Shown: positions 1 through 9,327 of the stretch, one piece after another
Position numbering within the stretch: the first letter of the stretch is position 1
Layout: the number at the start of each line of letters is the position of its first letter
From: Priapulus caudatus
Taxonomy: Eukaryota; Priapulida; Priapulimorpha; Priapulimorphida; Priapulidae
NCBI RefSeq assembly: GCF_000485595.1
Contig: NW_014578233.1
Location: 28,462 to 55,669, forward strand
DNA: 27,208 nt
Direction: 5' to 3'
Notes under the pieces: model-generated
The model's database searches: none
The model's input: the letters and a program-made list of their open reading frames with translations, nothing else
What the model was told of the DNA's origin: nothing
Translations under genes and position numbers: made by a program

Positions 1-212
<212 letters not shown>

Positions 213-279
213 GCCTGTCTGCCAGCGACGTCATGCTGAACGTCTGCGGCTGGAGCTGCGGATTCACCGCACGAATTAA

Positions 280-495
280 GTTTACACTAACGACTTTGTG
301 TTGGCGAATTGGCGAATTGGACCAACTTCCCAACTAGACAACCGACAATCGGCAGTGTAAACGCAAAGGTTGCGCGACCAACCGATCGATAGCAACTAGT
401 TGGAAGACTGGAACATGTTCTATTTTCGCCAACTCGGGGTTACCGAATTGTGAAATTCGGTCCAACTCGCCAATTAGCCAGTCGGTAGTGTAAAC
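280..495. mobile_element. MITE-like element with GTTTACACT terminal inverted repeats
   Basis: The left end reads GTTTACACTAACGACT. The right end, reverse complemented, reads GTTTACACTACCGACT. Similarity continues inward through a GGCGAATTGGACC-like stretch. A third copy of the end motif (CGGCAGTGTAAAC) lies at about 350-361. TTAA occurs just outside the left end and again a few bases beyond the right end. No coding capacity is visible in 216 bp, so this is a non-autonomous element. The TTAA flanks could mean a piggyBac-like origin, but that is inference. Confidence 0.6.
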
Positions 496-868
496 CCAGC
501 TTTAAGCTCGCGCTCGTCCACACCGCGACCACGGCTTCACGCAGTCACGTGACACCCTGGATTCCATTATGTGAAAAAGCCACTATCGTTACTAACCGAA
601 TAAAAACGCATTGTCTACTAAAAACACGTCGGTTCTCGCGCCGAAATGAAAGTGAATCTAAGCGCCGTTGTCGCGTTCGCTTACAGGCAGCGACGAGACA
701 CGATGGAAATCGCAGCTGGCTTCGCATGACGCGCTTGCATAACAGCCACACGCGACGGACTGTCGTATTTATTTCCCCCTTAAGTGACGGCATTCTCCGT
801 GAACGTGTCTCCAGTAGTCTCGCCAACAGTCGGAATCCTCCCCGAGCCTCGTCCGAGGCAAACAGCCG

Positions 869-870
<2 letters not shown>

Positions 871-905
<35 letters not shown>
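871..905. repeat. (TC)n microsatellite
   Basis: About 17 TC units follow a GCCGGG sequence. The surrounding 500-960 segment has open frames on both strands but no recognisable protein. Confidence 0.95.
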
Positions 906-907
<2 letters not shown>

Positions 908-960
908 GGGTGAAAGAAAGCCTCCTCTAGTTGCACCGTAAGCGATGCGCGTCGCTAAAA

Positions 961-1193
961 CGCAGACGCCCCGCCGTAGCTACGAGCAGACGCCCGCCGT
1001 CGCTACGAGCAGACGCCCCGCCGTCGCTACGAGCAGACGCCCCGCCGTAGCTACGAGCAGACGCCCCGCCGTCGCTATATGAGCAGACGCCCCGCCGTAG
1101 CTACGAGCAGACGCCCCGCCGTAGCTACGAGCAGACGCCCCGCCGTCGCTATATGAGCAGACGCCCCGCCGTCGCTACGAGCGAGCAGACGCG
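961..1193. repeat. 24-bp minisatellite, about 9.5 copies
   Basis: The unit is close to GAGCAGACGCCCCGCCGT followed by AGCTAC or CGCTAC. Copies alternate between GTAGCTAC and GTCGCTAC. Two copies carry a 2-bp extension (CGCTATATGAGC) and one lacks a C. The array is CpG-rich. Confidence 0.92.
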
Positions 1194-1328
1194 TCGAGCA
1201 CTCCTAACGTGTTAGCTTGCGCGCGACCGAGTGCAGAGATGCAGGCAGCGCAGCATCAGGCGCATCCGGCGTGTGCACGCGTAATGTGTTTGGGAAATCC
1301 ACTGGACACCTTGCTATCGGTAGACACG

Positions 1329-1392
1329 CTCACGCACGCACGCACACGCGCGCACACACGCACGCACGCACGCACGCACGCACACACACATA
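1329..1392. repeat. (CGCA)n / (CA)n compound microsatellite
   Basis: CGCA units mixed with CACA and CGCG. The open frames across it are Thr-His-Ala-Arg runs, which are products of the repeat and not genes. Confidence 0.93.
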
Positions 1393-1612
1393 CATCCTCA
1401 TGTAAGACAGCGGGCGCTGTCTATAACTGTGCAACTGTTGTACCAGTGTACTGGTTCTGTGTAGCAGAAAGCAGTTATGTAATACCACAGTATGGACGTT
1501 CTAGCAACATCACTCGTTGCGATAATTACAACATTATTGTTATTTTAGCACCGTCCCATACCATTAGTCATATTATCAACGCACCATAGTCACGATAATA
1601 TCACAGTACTGC

Positions 1613-1634
1613 TATCATCATCATCATCATCATG
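1613..1634. repeat. (ATC)n short microsatellite
   Basis: Seven ATC units next to CATGGTCATGA. Confidence 0.85.
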
Positions 1635-1639
1635 GTCAT

Positions 1640-3299
1640 GATTCCATTATATTTATGTTATTATCGGTATTAAGTTCAACGGAAACCAGCATTACATAGC
1701 GCTAATACGTTCGTGTTTGGTTTGCTTACATCGAACCTTCATAAAGGGATGCGGAGATTGAAAACAAATTGGAGTGCAAATGTAATCAGTCCCCGATGCC
1801 TGACAAACCGTCCAGGCGAAATCTAACGGTTTTGACAGGGGAATTAATTACTGTAATTGCATGCGATAGTACTGCTTCACTTTGTTTTTGCCCAACAGCA
1901 TCTAACTGCTTCTCATCAGTCCTGCATAATTAAGTCGATTGCTCAACCCCGTGTTCCTGACAATCGTCAGACAGGTTCTCATACTCGTGGCATACGCGTG
2001 AATTAGAATACCGCTAATGAGAATATTTAAAATATACATATCCAAAAATAGAAATCCCTCATTGAGACATGCGTGAATTAGGTGATGCTAACGAGAATGC
2101 TTCAAATATACGTATATCAAAAAATAGCATATTCTAATTAAGACACACCTCCGACTTATGCGATATTAGAAAAATATCGCAAATATTGTACATAATGCCT
2201 CTTTATGCTTACATGCACTTTACCGCGCAGAGTTTTATTCTTCGTGCTAGTGTCTAATTCCGCTAATAATTGAAACTAGACAACTGGTTATCAATTAAAC
2301 TCACATGACATAATTCAGTTGAGCTCAGAACGAACTAGCAGCAGGAATGTTCATCGTAGCATAAACGCGTGCGCGAAATATAATTTTTGTACGATATTAT
2401 TATATTCGCAATAATTGCTCAAAGCTGATTCGACATCTCACGCATGAAATTGCGTCCCTCATGAGAAGTGACAACTATTTTGGTCCGCACTAGTTCTTGC
2501 TGTAATCAGTTTTGACTGAAATCATTACGAACAATTTGTGAGACAGGCTTGTCAAGAATAGACGTTATGATCATTGATCAATTAGTGGACTACCACATGG
2601 CAACATTCCATGTCAATTCGTCCTCGTTTTAGAGATAATATTCATGCAAGAATGACGCCACATCTCCGAAACGTTTCACGCTGCTGCCATCTACATGGCG
2701 ACGAAGCAACATTCAACCATGCTCAGCAGCACCGAACTTAACAAGGCACTATCGCGAAGTGGCGCCATCTATAGTACGAAAATCTCGCAAACATATTTCG
2801 GATAAAGACCGGTTGATAGTTTTCGGCCGCATAAACCGATGTCAATGAGAATAACACAAACAATTTGTTGCTAACGTGGTTGTTTTAAGAACGTAACTAC
2901 CGATGGCTTTTATTAGTGAGTAATATAAATTCCTTTTTTGATAAACGTTTTACATTGAATCATAACAGCTCTAGAATAAGACTGAACCGGGCTCTAGTTC
3001 CTGGCATTTTTTTACATTGCTATAGACTATCTGCAGTGAACATAACATCCTGTGGAAAACTCTCAACAGTCATGAGAAATCGCAACTGTTAGACAGCAAT
3101 GATAAAAAAATAAACCGCACCACTAATAGCATTATTAGGCTTTATGCTGAGCAGTTGTAATACCAGAGGAAGAAGAGTATTAACAGGTGACCGAACACAC
3201 AGCAGAAGCTACAACCGAAAAAAAGCTACAAAAAAAGAGGAGTAGTCCCGAGTCATGTTCCCTGATGCTGTGCTTCTAACTAGGATTTTAAGAAAATAC
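1640..3299. other. AT-rich non-coding DNA, probably downstream intron of the PR-domain gene
   Basis: No convincing exon was found on either strand. If the PR-domain gene continues to the left, this is part of its third intron. It holds a diverged 75-bp tandem duplication (1996-2146) and two CGCCATCT/TGCCATCT motifs near 2686 and 2764. A minus-strand open stretch over 2752-2880 was not recognisable. Confidence 0.5.
1996..2146. repeat. Two diverged tandem copies of a 75-bp unit
   Basis: Both copies begin GCGTGAATTAG (1996 and 2071). They continue with a shared order of GCTAAYGAGAAT, a TTNAAATATAC segment, CAAAAAATAG-like bases and a final GAGACA/AAGACA. Identity is roughly 70-75 percent by eye, so this is an old duplication. 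Confidence 0.75.
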
Positions 3300-3432
3300 C
3301 TTTTCTGGATATGCTTATGTTGCTTTCCTCCTCTCTGGACGTGGTTCTAAGAAGGGACAGCCACGCTCCCGCCGCACACCCATCCTCATCTTCTTCCTCT
3401 TCCTTGTCGGCATCGTTCTCGCGTTTAATCTT
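3300..3432 (-). CDS. PR-domain gene, coding exon 3 (C-terminal part of PR domain)
   Basis: On the minus strand a pyrimidine-rich tract ending TTTTTTACACCAG precedes the exon, and GTATTTTC follows it. The exon starts in phase 0, which matches the phase-0 end of exon 2, and ends after one base of a codon. It encodes 44 residues: a basic/acidic linker (KIKREN, then a run of Glu and Asp), then WLSLLRTTSREEESN and ISISRK. PR domains of the PRDM and FOG (ZFPM) families have a tryptophan followed 14 residues later by asparagine, with an acidic pair just before the Asn. That spacing is exactly reproduced here. The next exon should supply the last PR-domain strands and was not found in the window. The donor is only moderate. 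The role is inferred as transcriptional regulation by protein contacts. The catalytic status is unknown. Confidence 0.62.
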
Positions 3433-3544
3433 CTGGTGTAAAAAACAACTGTCAATGCGGATCGAAAATCTAAACGCAAAAAAAGCTCTGTTGGGAATTA
3501 TGTAACAGGATTTCAAGGTGCGAAATTAACGGTCCGGAGTCAAA

Positions 3545-3780
3545 TACTCCCTGATTTACTGTCGGACTCCCTGATTTGACATATGCAGGAGTCCGTGTGA
3601 CTCCCTGAAAATTCTGCCACACTAACTAGTTCGTTCCGGAGCACGGCCTCGCGGAATTACCGTATTTTTTCAGCTAATGTCCAGAGAAAATTTGGCAGAC
3701 CGCATGGGCCTCCGACTGAGGACTCCCTCATTTTGCTGGGGACTCCCTCCTTTTGAGGGTAGGGAGTGTTGGACTTCCTT
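3545..3780. repeat. Cluster of dispersed ACTCCCT motifs
   Basis: At least five plus-strand copies of ACTCCCTSA or ACTCCCTCC, each followed by T- or A-rich bases, occur at irregular spacing (near 3546, 3567, 3600, 3720 and 3741). Related inverted pieces (AGGAGTCC, GGGAGTG) lie among them. This looks like a decayed short tandem repeat. Confidence 0.55.
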
Positions 3781-4935
3781 GTTCAAAAGTTAATTTCTAC
3801 CCCTGGGATTTAATTTGTAACGAATGAAGTGTAAAATGCAGTGCAACGCTCACGTTAAGTGGTGGTAGCACATGTTGACTTTACAGTTATTTGCATTTAC
3901 ATCGGATTACATCATCCGAATACAAACGGGATTTCTAACAAGTCAAAGAACACACAGTTCGCGATTACACATAACAAGAGAGTCTTTTAATGCTCAAATT
4001 CGGACAATAACCGAAACCTTTTCAGTTTTCATCGTTCAAAAATCTTACATGCATACGGTGTTCGATTTGACCCACGTTACACGGCCCCTTTCTCTATGGC
4101 TGTGTAGGCGTTTGGCACCGTTGCGTGTTATGAGCAGCATTTTCGGCCAACGATCGAATTCAGAGTCCCCATGCAGAAACCATACACACGTTCTCTTTTC
4201 ACCGTACTACCCCCTTCTTCCCTATCGTACTCAGTGTCCTTTTACTGATCGCACCACACCTCTGTACACAGCACCGCAACTCCCCTCTACCGTATCACCA
4301 CCTCTTTGCCAATACCTATACTCCATACCTATACTGCTTGTCCCTACCTTCCCCTCCTACTCCTATATCCCTCTCTCCCTCGCGAACCTGCGACGCGTGG
4401 AAAATCTCAGCGCTCATGAGCAGTCGCTTGTCATCTTGGGGCGACTCACTACTATAACGCCGTGTGCGCGGGAAGAAGGGCCGACACAATAGTGCGCACT
4501 GCTATCGCGTTCATCGCTACTGGCTCTTTTACAGCAGAGACGCCCCGGCTGCTCCCTGTGCTTAAGACTGCACGTTTGCGATATTATTTCGCGAGCCGTA
4601 TCGAATGAATCTGCAGAAATACCCGGGCCCTTTCAGAGAAACATATTCTGCGCGCGAAGATGTATGCGATTTTTCCTATTGAAGGGAGAGATCGGCGACG
4701 CGATACCGCGAACTTGCTCTCCAGGCAAAACCCAAGCCAACGTATAGAGAAATTTCAATTAATGTTAGGTGAACGATCGGTCTAAATCTGTGCGATCGCT
4801 ATCAACAGTAAGGCTGACCAATAAGCTGACGGGCTCGTCATTACTGCTGCCTGCGTCACGCTGGCTGCCACCGTTACGAGAGAGCGCGATTCAAAGAAAG
4901 ATTTTCGCGATGAGCAAATCTCGCGGAATCGTGCG

Positions 4936-4971
4936 CGGGGCGGCGGGGCGGTGGGTGAGGGGAGGGGGGGC
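4936..4971 (+). other. G-rich run with G-quadruplex potential
   Basis: GGGG, GGGG, GGG, GGGG and a run of seven G occur within 36 bases, with loops of one to five bases. This meets the usual pattern of four G-tracts of three or more. Confidence 0.55.
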
Positions 4972-5150
4972 GTAAGCCGCGGCCGCACGCGATATCTACA
5001 CGCGAAACGCACCACACACCAAAGTACGACTGCGATGAGTCACGAGAGCCATGAGCATCGCAGAAGTATATGGTAGCTTGGCATAAGAATTGACATTGTA
5101 TGCGTCCTGTAGTGGCCCATGCGTGGCAAGTCACGTTTACTTTAACGCAG

Positions 5151-5189
<39 letters not shown>

Positions 5190-5260
5190 CGATCGTACGC
5201 ACGCACGCACGCACGATCGCACGCACGCACGCACGCACGCACGATCGCACGCACGCGCAC
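5151..5260. repeat. (CGCA)n array with CGATCG interruptions
   Basis: Tetranucleotide CGCA units are broken at intervals by ACGATCG (near 5188, 5213 and 5242), which gives a higher-order pattern. The Ala-Arg-Thr-His and Cys-Val-Arg-Ala frames here come from the repeat. Confidence 0.93.
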
Positions 5261-5560
5261 AAGCAAATACGTGTGCAAACGCACGTGCGCGCATACACGC
5301 GCGCAAGCACGAACATCCGGTCCACTCCGGTTAATTTACAGTGCTTACGTCACCTTAGCTAGTACATGCAATTTTTCGTACTATTTTTCCATTCCCTTCG
5401 TTGTTAACGAACTGTTGCGACCTATACATACTTCATAAAAAGAGCAATTTTAGTGGCATCGTAATTCAAACAGTGGAGTGTTTTAAGTACATTTTTGCTT
5501 AACAGCACCATTTATAAACAAATGTACAAATACCCCAAAAAAATTCTACAATAATAAAGC

Positions 5561-5596
5561 TATATATATATATATATACCTGTATATCTGTATATC

Positions 5597-5636
<40 letters not shown>

Positions 5637-5680
5637 GATATTCATATGTATATATATATATATGTATATATTATATATAT
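5561..5680. repeat. (AT)n / (TATG)n microsatellite region
   Basis: Three AT tracts are separated by TATCTG- and CATATG-like interruptions. The last tract leads into the left arm of the hairpin at 5673. Confidence 0.9.
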
Positions 5681-5798
5681 CAGGGGTTAATAATGACAAG
5701 TTTTCATTCCTTTTCGTTTCAATTCATTTCATTTCAATTTCATTCATTCATACATTCATTTAAATGACAATTTGTCATTATTAACCCCTGATATATAT
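5673..5798. repeat. Perfect 27-bp inverted repeat (hairpin) with CATT-rich loop
   Basis: The left arm 5673-5699 (core CAGGGGTTAATAATGAC) is an exact reverse complement of 5772-5798. The 72-base spacer is built of CATTT/CATTC units. Arms with AT-dinucleotide ends are typical of MITE termini or microsatellite-associated palindromes. No duplication of flanking bases was identified. Confidence 0.85.
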
Positions 5799-5863
5799 AT
5801 ATATATATATGCTCGTGAAACTCGCGACATAGTCGGTTCAGTACTTGCAGCATGATTACTTAC

Positions 5864-6063
5864 GTGATCACCAGCTGCCGGGAAGTCTTGCCTATACGGT
5901 CCGAATGACGTCCCTTTCACTAGCGCCACCTGGTTACACACCGTGCATTTAGGCGAGCTGTCAACCGGCTGTAAACGGATGACGAGAGACGAAGGAACGT
6001 CGATGACACCTCTGTGATCCATCTCTGATGACATCTCTGTCTCCCCATCTTCACTACTGAATG
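5864..6063 (-). CDS. PR-domain gene, coding exon 2 (N-terminal part of PR domain)
   Basis: A 200-bp exon read on the minus strand. The acceptor is TTGCCCCCTTGCATTGCAG, and the donor after GGTGATCAC is a perfect GTAAGT. Two bases complete a codon split from exon 1 (phase 1), then 66 codons end in phase 0. The protein begins with an acidic, Ser-rich stretch (FSSEDGETEMSSEMD). Next come PSSLVIRLQ, KCTVCNQ and VKGTSFGPY, which fit the start of a PR (PRDF1-RIZ/SET-related) domain: the pattern Leu-x-Ile-Arg, a hydrophobic strand, then KGTxFGPY. PRDM proteins are mostly nuclear regulators of transcription, some with methyltransferase activity. FOG (ZFPM) proteins carry a degenerate PR domain and bind GATA factors. 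The window does not show which family applies. Confidence 0.72.
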
Positions 6064-6122
6064 CTGCAATGCAAGGGGGCAAAGCCATGCGATAAACGTT
6101 AAGGTTATAGATATGTACAGGA

Positions 6123-6199
6123 TTCTTCTTCTTCTTCTTCTTCTTCTTCTTCTTCTTCTTCTTCTTCTTCTTCTTCATTTTCTTCTTTATCATCTTCTT
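6123..6199. repeat. (TTC)n microsatellite with decayed tail
   Basis: About 18 pure TTC units (6123-6176) are followed by imperfect TTCTTT/ATCTTC units. The region is flanked by the direct repeat TATGTACAGGA at 6112-6122 and 6202-6212. The minus-strand poly-lysine frame here is a repeat product that only by chance joins the exon 2 frame. Confidence 0.93.
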
Positions 6200-6208
6200 C
6201 TTATGTAC

Positions 6209-6269
6209 AGGAGTGTATAATATAAAGATGTTGAATTTCGTGTGTTTCGAGCGAGTCATACACTCCTGA
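6209..6269. repeat. Short inverted repeat CAGGAGTGTAT
   Basis: The 11-bp arms 6209-6219 and 6259-6269 are perfect complements around a 39-base loop, with TATGTA-like bases on both outer sides. It may be a small MITE end pair or a chance stem. Confidence 0.45.
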
Positions 6270-6385
6270 TATGTATATGGTCACACATACGGACATGAAT
6301 GTAGTCATAAACCGCGTATATATGGGGAAAACCCCGGGTTATCTCGGCTACGTGATGTCAAAGCCCGCGTTTAGGAAGCGTTTAT

Positions 6386-6422
6386 GTCTATACTATATAT
6401 ATATGTATATATAGACATATAG
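6386..6422. repeat. AT-rich palindrome
   Basis: TATGTCTAT at the left and ATAGACATA at the right enclose alternating AT and GTATA bases. It is nearly self-complementary and would form a cruciform or hairpin. Confidence 0.6.
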
Positions 6423-6979
6423 TCATGACTGACGTAGACATGTCATGACTGTAGATATATCTAAAGAATAAATATTGATGTAATATTTTCTGTTATTACT
6501 ACACGAGGTTTTCGTTAACAGATTCTTATATTAAGGTCGTTCTGGGGATATTTATACCCCTTAATATGATGCATTCACACTATTAAGTTTATTTAGATTT
6601 TAAGTTCCAGTTTCTACAAATTTATTATTCATAATAATTTTATTTAAGGTTATTTTTCAGTAGTTGTCACACAAACGCTCCATCATAATATGTGAGTTGC
6701 TGTAACTGCACGTATTGAAACTGGTTGAATTGTTTCACCGCAGATTACACTCGCTAATGTGAATGTCGACTGACATCACAGTGTAATGCCAGATCACTAG
6801 AAACTTGCTTAGATTCAATCCAAAACCGATTTCTTAACTGTGAATATGGAACTCGGTTTTTCGTCAGCCTTGCACAACTGTGCTCGGCATAATCGAACAA
6901 CAATCTAGGAGGCGCCACCTGCGCGGCGAGAAGGTCAAACTTACTACACTAGCCGGGCAAGTAACCTATCAATGCTCTC

Positions 6980-7010
6980 ACACACAGACAGACACACACA
7001 CGCACGCACG

Positions 7011-7046
<36 letters not shown>

Positions 7047-7090
7047 CACGCACGCACGCACGCACGCACACACTTTCTCTCTCTCTCTCC
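6980..7090. repeat. CA / CGCA / CT compound microsatellite
   Basis: CACAGACAGA, (CA)n, (CGCA)n and then (TC)n follow one another. The open frames on both strands here are low-complexity products. Confidence 0.93.
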
Positions 7091-7217
7091 CTCCCTTGCT
7101 TGCTCGCACTCTTTCGCAAGTGCACAGTGACATCGATTACGAAACGGAGACACGGCAGGCGCAACTGGTTTTATCCACACATCTCCGCACTCGCATGACA
7201 ATAGCAGCAGCTCGTTG

Positions 7218-7510
7218 ACACGTCATGCCGCCGCCCGTCGTCTGCCGATGGCGGCGCTGTCAATATCCGCGCGCGCGACGAACGGCGATGCGATCCTCTC
7301 GTCGCAAGACACCAGTGTCTCGCCGCCGGCATTTAACACTTCCTCGATGTCGAAGCTCTTGACCTTCGCCTTCCCTCGCGACTGAGCTGAGCTTCTCCCA
7401 CACTCCACGTCCTTCACGTCGCGCGGCACGCACTTACATATATACCCACCGTTGATGCTCGTATCCATCTAGACCGTGCGCAGACACCGGGGCAGCACGG
7501 CGGTGCGACA
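7218..7510 (-). promoter_or_regulatory. CpG-rich segment around exon 1 of the PR-domain gene
   Basis: The segment has dense CpG dinucleotides compared with the AT-rich DNA on both sides and includes a GCGCGCGCGACG run. It surrounds the proposed start codon. CpG-rich starts are common in animals with patchy methylation. No TATA box was identified, so the promoter role is inferred from position only. Confidence 0.35.
7438..7468 (-). CDS. PR-domain gene, first coding exon (MDTSINGGYI)
   Basis: ATG at 7468 (minus strand) is preceded directly by an in-frame TAG, so this is the only possible start for this frame. Ten codons and one base are followed by a perfect donor, GTAAGT. The phase (1) matches exon 2, and the joined codon T|CA gives Ser, so the protein starts MDTSINGGYIS followed by FSSEDGE. 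The match of a consensus donor, intron phase and strand is the evidence. The exon is too short to be recognised by similarity. If the donor is not used, the frame runs on to a stop at 7223 and carries SFDIEEVL, which resembles an eh1 repressor motif. Confidence 0.5.
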
Positions 7511-9327
7511 CGCAGCTCAATATCACGGTGATTGCGAAGTGACACATTCAGGCGCAGTATAGGCGCATTATAGAGCCGATAGCCGCCAAACAGACAGGAT
7601 CGCTATCGCCTTCTCTAAATATGCTTTCCTATCTCATCTGGTTCCTTATCGATGATATCAGCCTTATGTAATCACGGCATGCCAGTTACCGAGGGGTACG
7701 GCTTTTAATAATAGGTGTGCCCAGTGCCACTATGCTACACGCATCACGTAGGTAAGCAAATACACACTCACGTGGCGTTCGCTGCTGATACGGCACAATC
7801 GCAGCATTTCTCGAACGATTTCAGTTGCTATGAACTTCTCTTTATGGCGTTGATAAATGCTTTATCTGCTTAAGACAAAGTTTGTGTTTTATCTAATCCC
7901 TTTTGTGCCAATGAAGATTAAGTACTAAATAGAGGTTATATTTATATACTTATTATCAAGAGTTAGTTATTATCTACTCTTGTTATTATCGATGTATATC
8001 GTCCGCTAAATACACATGTACACTCATACATGAACGCACGCACGCACGCATGTGCTTTCGATGTCAATTACATTGAGTGACAATTTCAAAGCCACAGGTA
8101 AAAATAGGTCTGTGCATGAATGTTGATATAAAAGACGTTTTATTCGAAACAAGCTCTTGATAATCATGATTCGCCTTACCTATGTATAGATATCCTATAT
8201 GTTGTTTTGTTCGGAGAAGCAGGATTTCTAATTTTCTCACATGAAAAAATGGTATACATGTGTGTGTGTGTGTGTGTGCGCGTGTGTGTAAATTGAACAG
8301 TGCCGTCGTTACAATTATGTGACACCTGTGTGGGTGGATGAGGCGTTAATACAATTAATCTAACCATAAATAAACTACATGTGCTGCTGCGTGCATCACA
8401 TATCTGGCTTCGCGACAGCCTATATGGAAAGCTACCAAGTAGATGCACGTCCGAACTCCTACTTTCCTCATGCTCTCATCTAGAGCCAGAGAATGAAACA
8501 TAGCGCGATTCGTTTTGCATCTGCTTTAAAATGCAACGAAATTAGATGCTTTTGTTTACATTGAAACATTATAATTTCAAGATATCAATCATTTGTAGAT
8601 GTGCACAAACGTATATATCCCAGCGACCATCTTTTGCCTACCGGGAATTCTAACGGCAGTTTGTGAACCACACTTTCAATGCAAATCCATCTAATTGATT
8701 GCGTAATTATTTTTTTCTAACTTGACATGTGCTACTCGGCGAGTTTCTCCTAAGGTCCCAGAACACGAAAACAAACGACATCGCAATCGCACCACAACAA
8801 CTACGATTTCGCATTAAAATTTGAGGTATTGATATTCGGAAGAAGACTGGATATAGTATCCGGCGGCGAAGACCGTTTACCGGCTAAACCCTCGCTGGCT
8901 ACGGCCTACTACTATTTACCGAACCAAACAACGCGGTAAATATGGAACTCACGGCACCATAAAGCAGAATGTTTATCGCGCGCCGTTAACTACTATTCTG
9001 GGATCGGTGCACTTATATGCCGCGTCCGATATGCTGATGTTATTGCCGCGCGTCGAAGTAGTAAAACACAGATCCTATTTATACCCGCGCGATAAAGACG
9101 ACAGATTAGAGATGCAATTAAAGCGATAACGAGAACACTTGCACTAACTGGAATTTCTACTTCACGCGCCACCACGTGTGTACATATAGGGACGTAATGT
9201 CAAAAGTAATGTACGGGATGTAATACGGCGAGCTTATTCGTTATAATATGCAGATTAAAGGGCATACATTTAGACGACTGCTCCGTAATCCCACACCCCA
9301 GAGGTTCCCTATGTCCTAGAGTGATGC
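7469..9327. other. Upstream intergenic DNA of the PR-domain gene
   Basis: Mixed-composition DNA with no recognisable gene. It holds a short CGCA tract (8036-8050) and a GT tract (8258-8289). Nothing else stood out on either strand. Confidence 0.5.
8258..8289. repeat. (GT)n microsatellite
   Basis: About 15 GT units with a GCGC interruption. Confidence 0.92.

Larger units (their letters stand above)
3433..5863 (-). other. Intron 2 of the PR-domain gene
   Basis: A 2.43-kb phase-0 intron with GTAAGT at the 5' side and CAG at the 3' side (minus strand). It contains the GACTCCC motif cluster, a pyrimidine-rich stretch (about 4195-4390), a G-rich run, an interrupted CGCA array, AT microsatellites and a perfect long hairpin. 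No further exon is needed, because the flanking exon phases already match. Confidence 0.55.
6064..7437 (-). other. Intron 1 of the PR-domain gene
   Basis: A 1.37-kb phase-1 intron (GTAAGT...GCAG on the minus strand). It holds the TTC tract, short AT palindromes and the CA/CGCA/CT compound microsatellite. A TATGTACAGGA direct repeat flanks the TTC tract. Confidence 0.5.

Noticed and set aside
1405-1550. Minus-strand HWY / LWYY segments as the missing end of the PR domain
   Set aside because: They lack the Gly-Glu-Glu-Leu-like residues expected before the aromatic pair and have no phase-1 acceptor, so they were not used as exon 4.
3872-4492. 206-codon plus-strand open frame
   Set aside because: The second half follows the pyrimidine-rich composition (Pro/Ser/Tyr/Leu runs). 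It has no domain, and it lies in intron 2 of the minus-strand gene.
5756-6259. Single 167-codon minus-strand protein with a poly-lysine run
   Set aside because: The poly-lysine comes from the TTC microsatellite, which lies upstream of a clear acceptor. Only the 5864-6063 part is exon.
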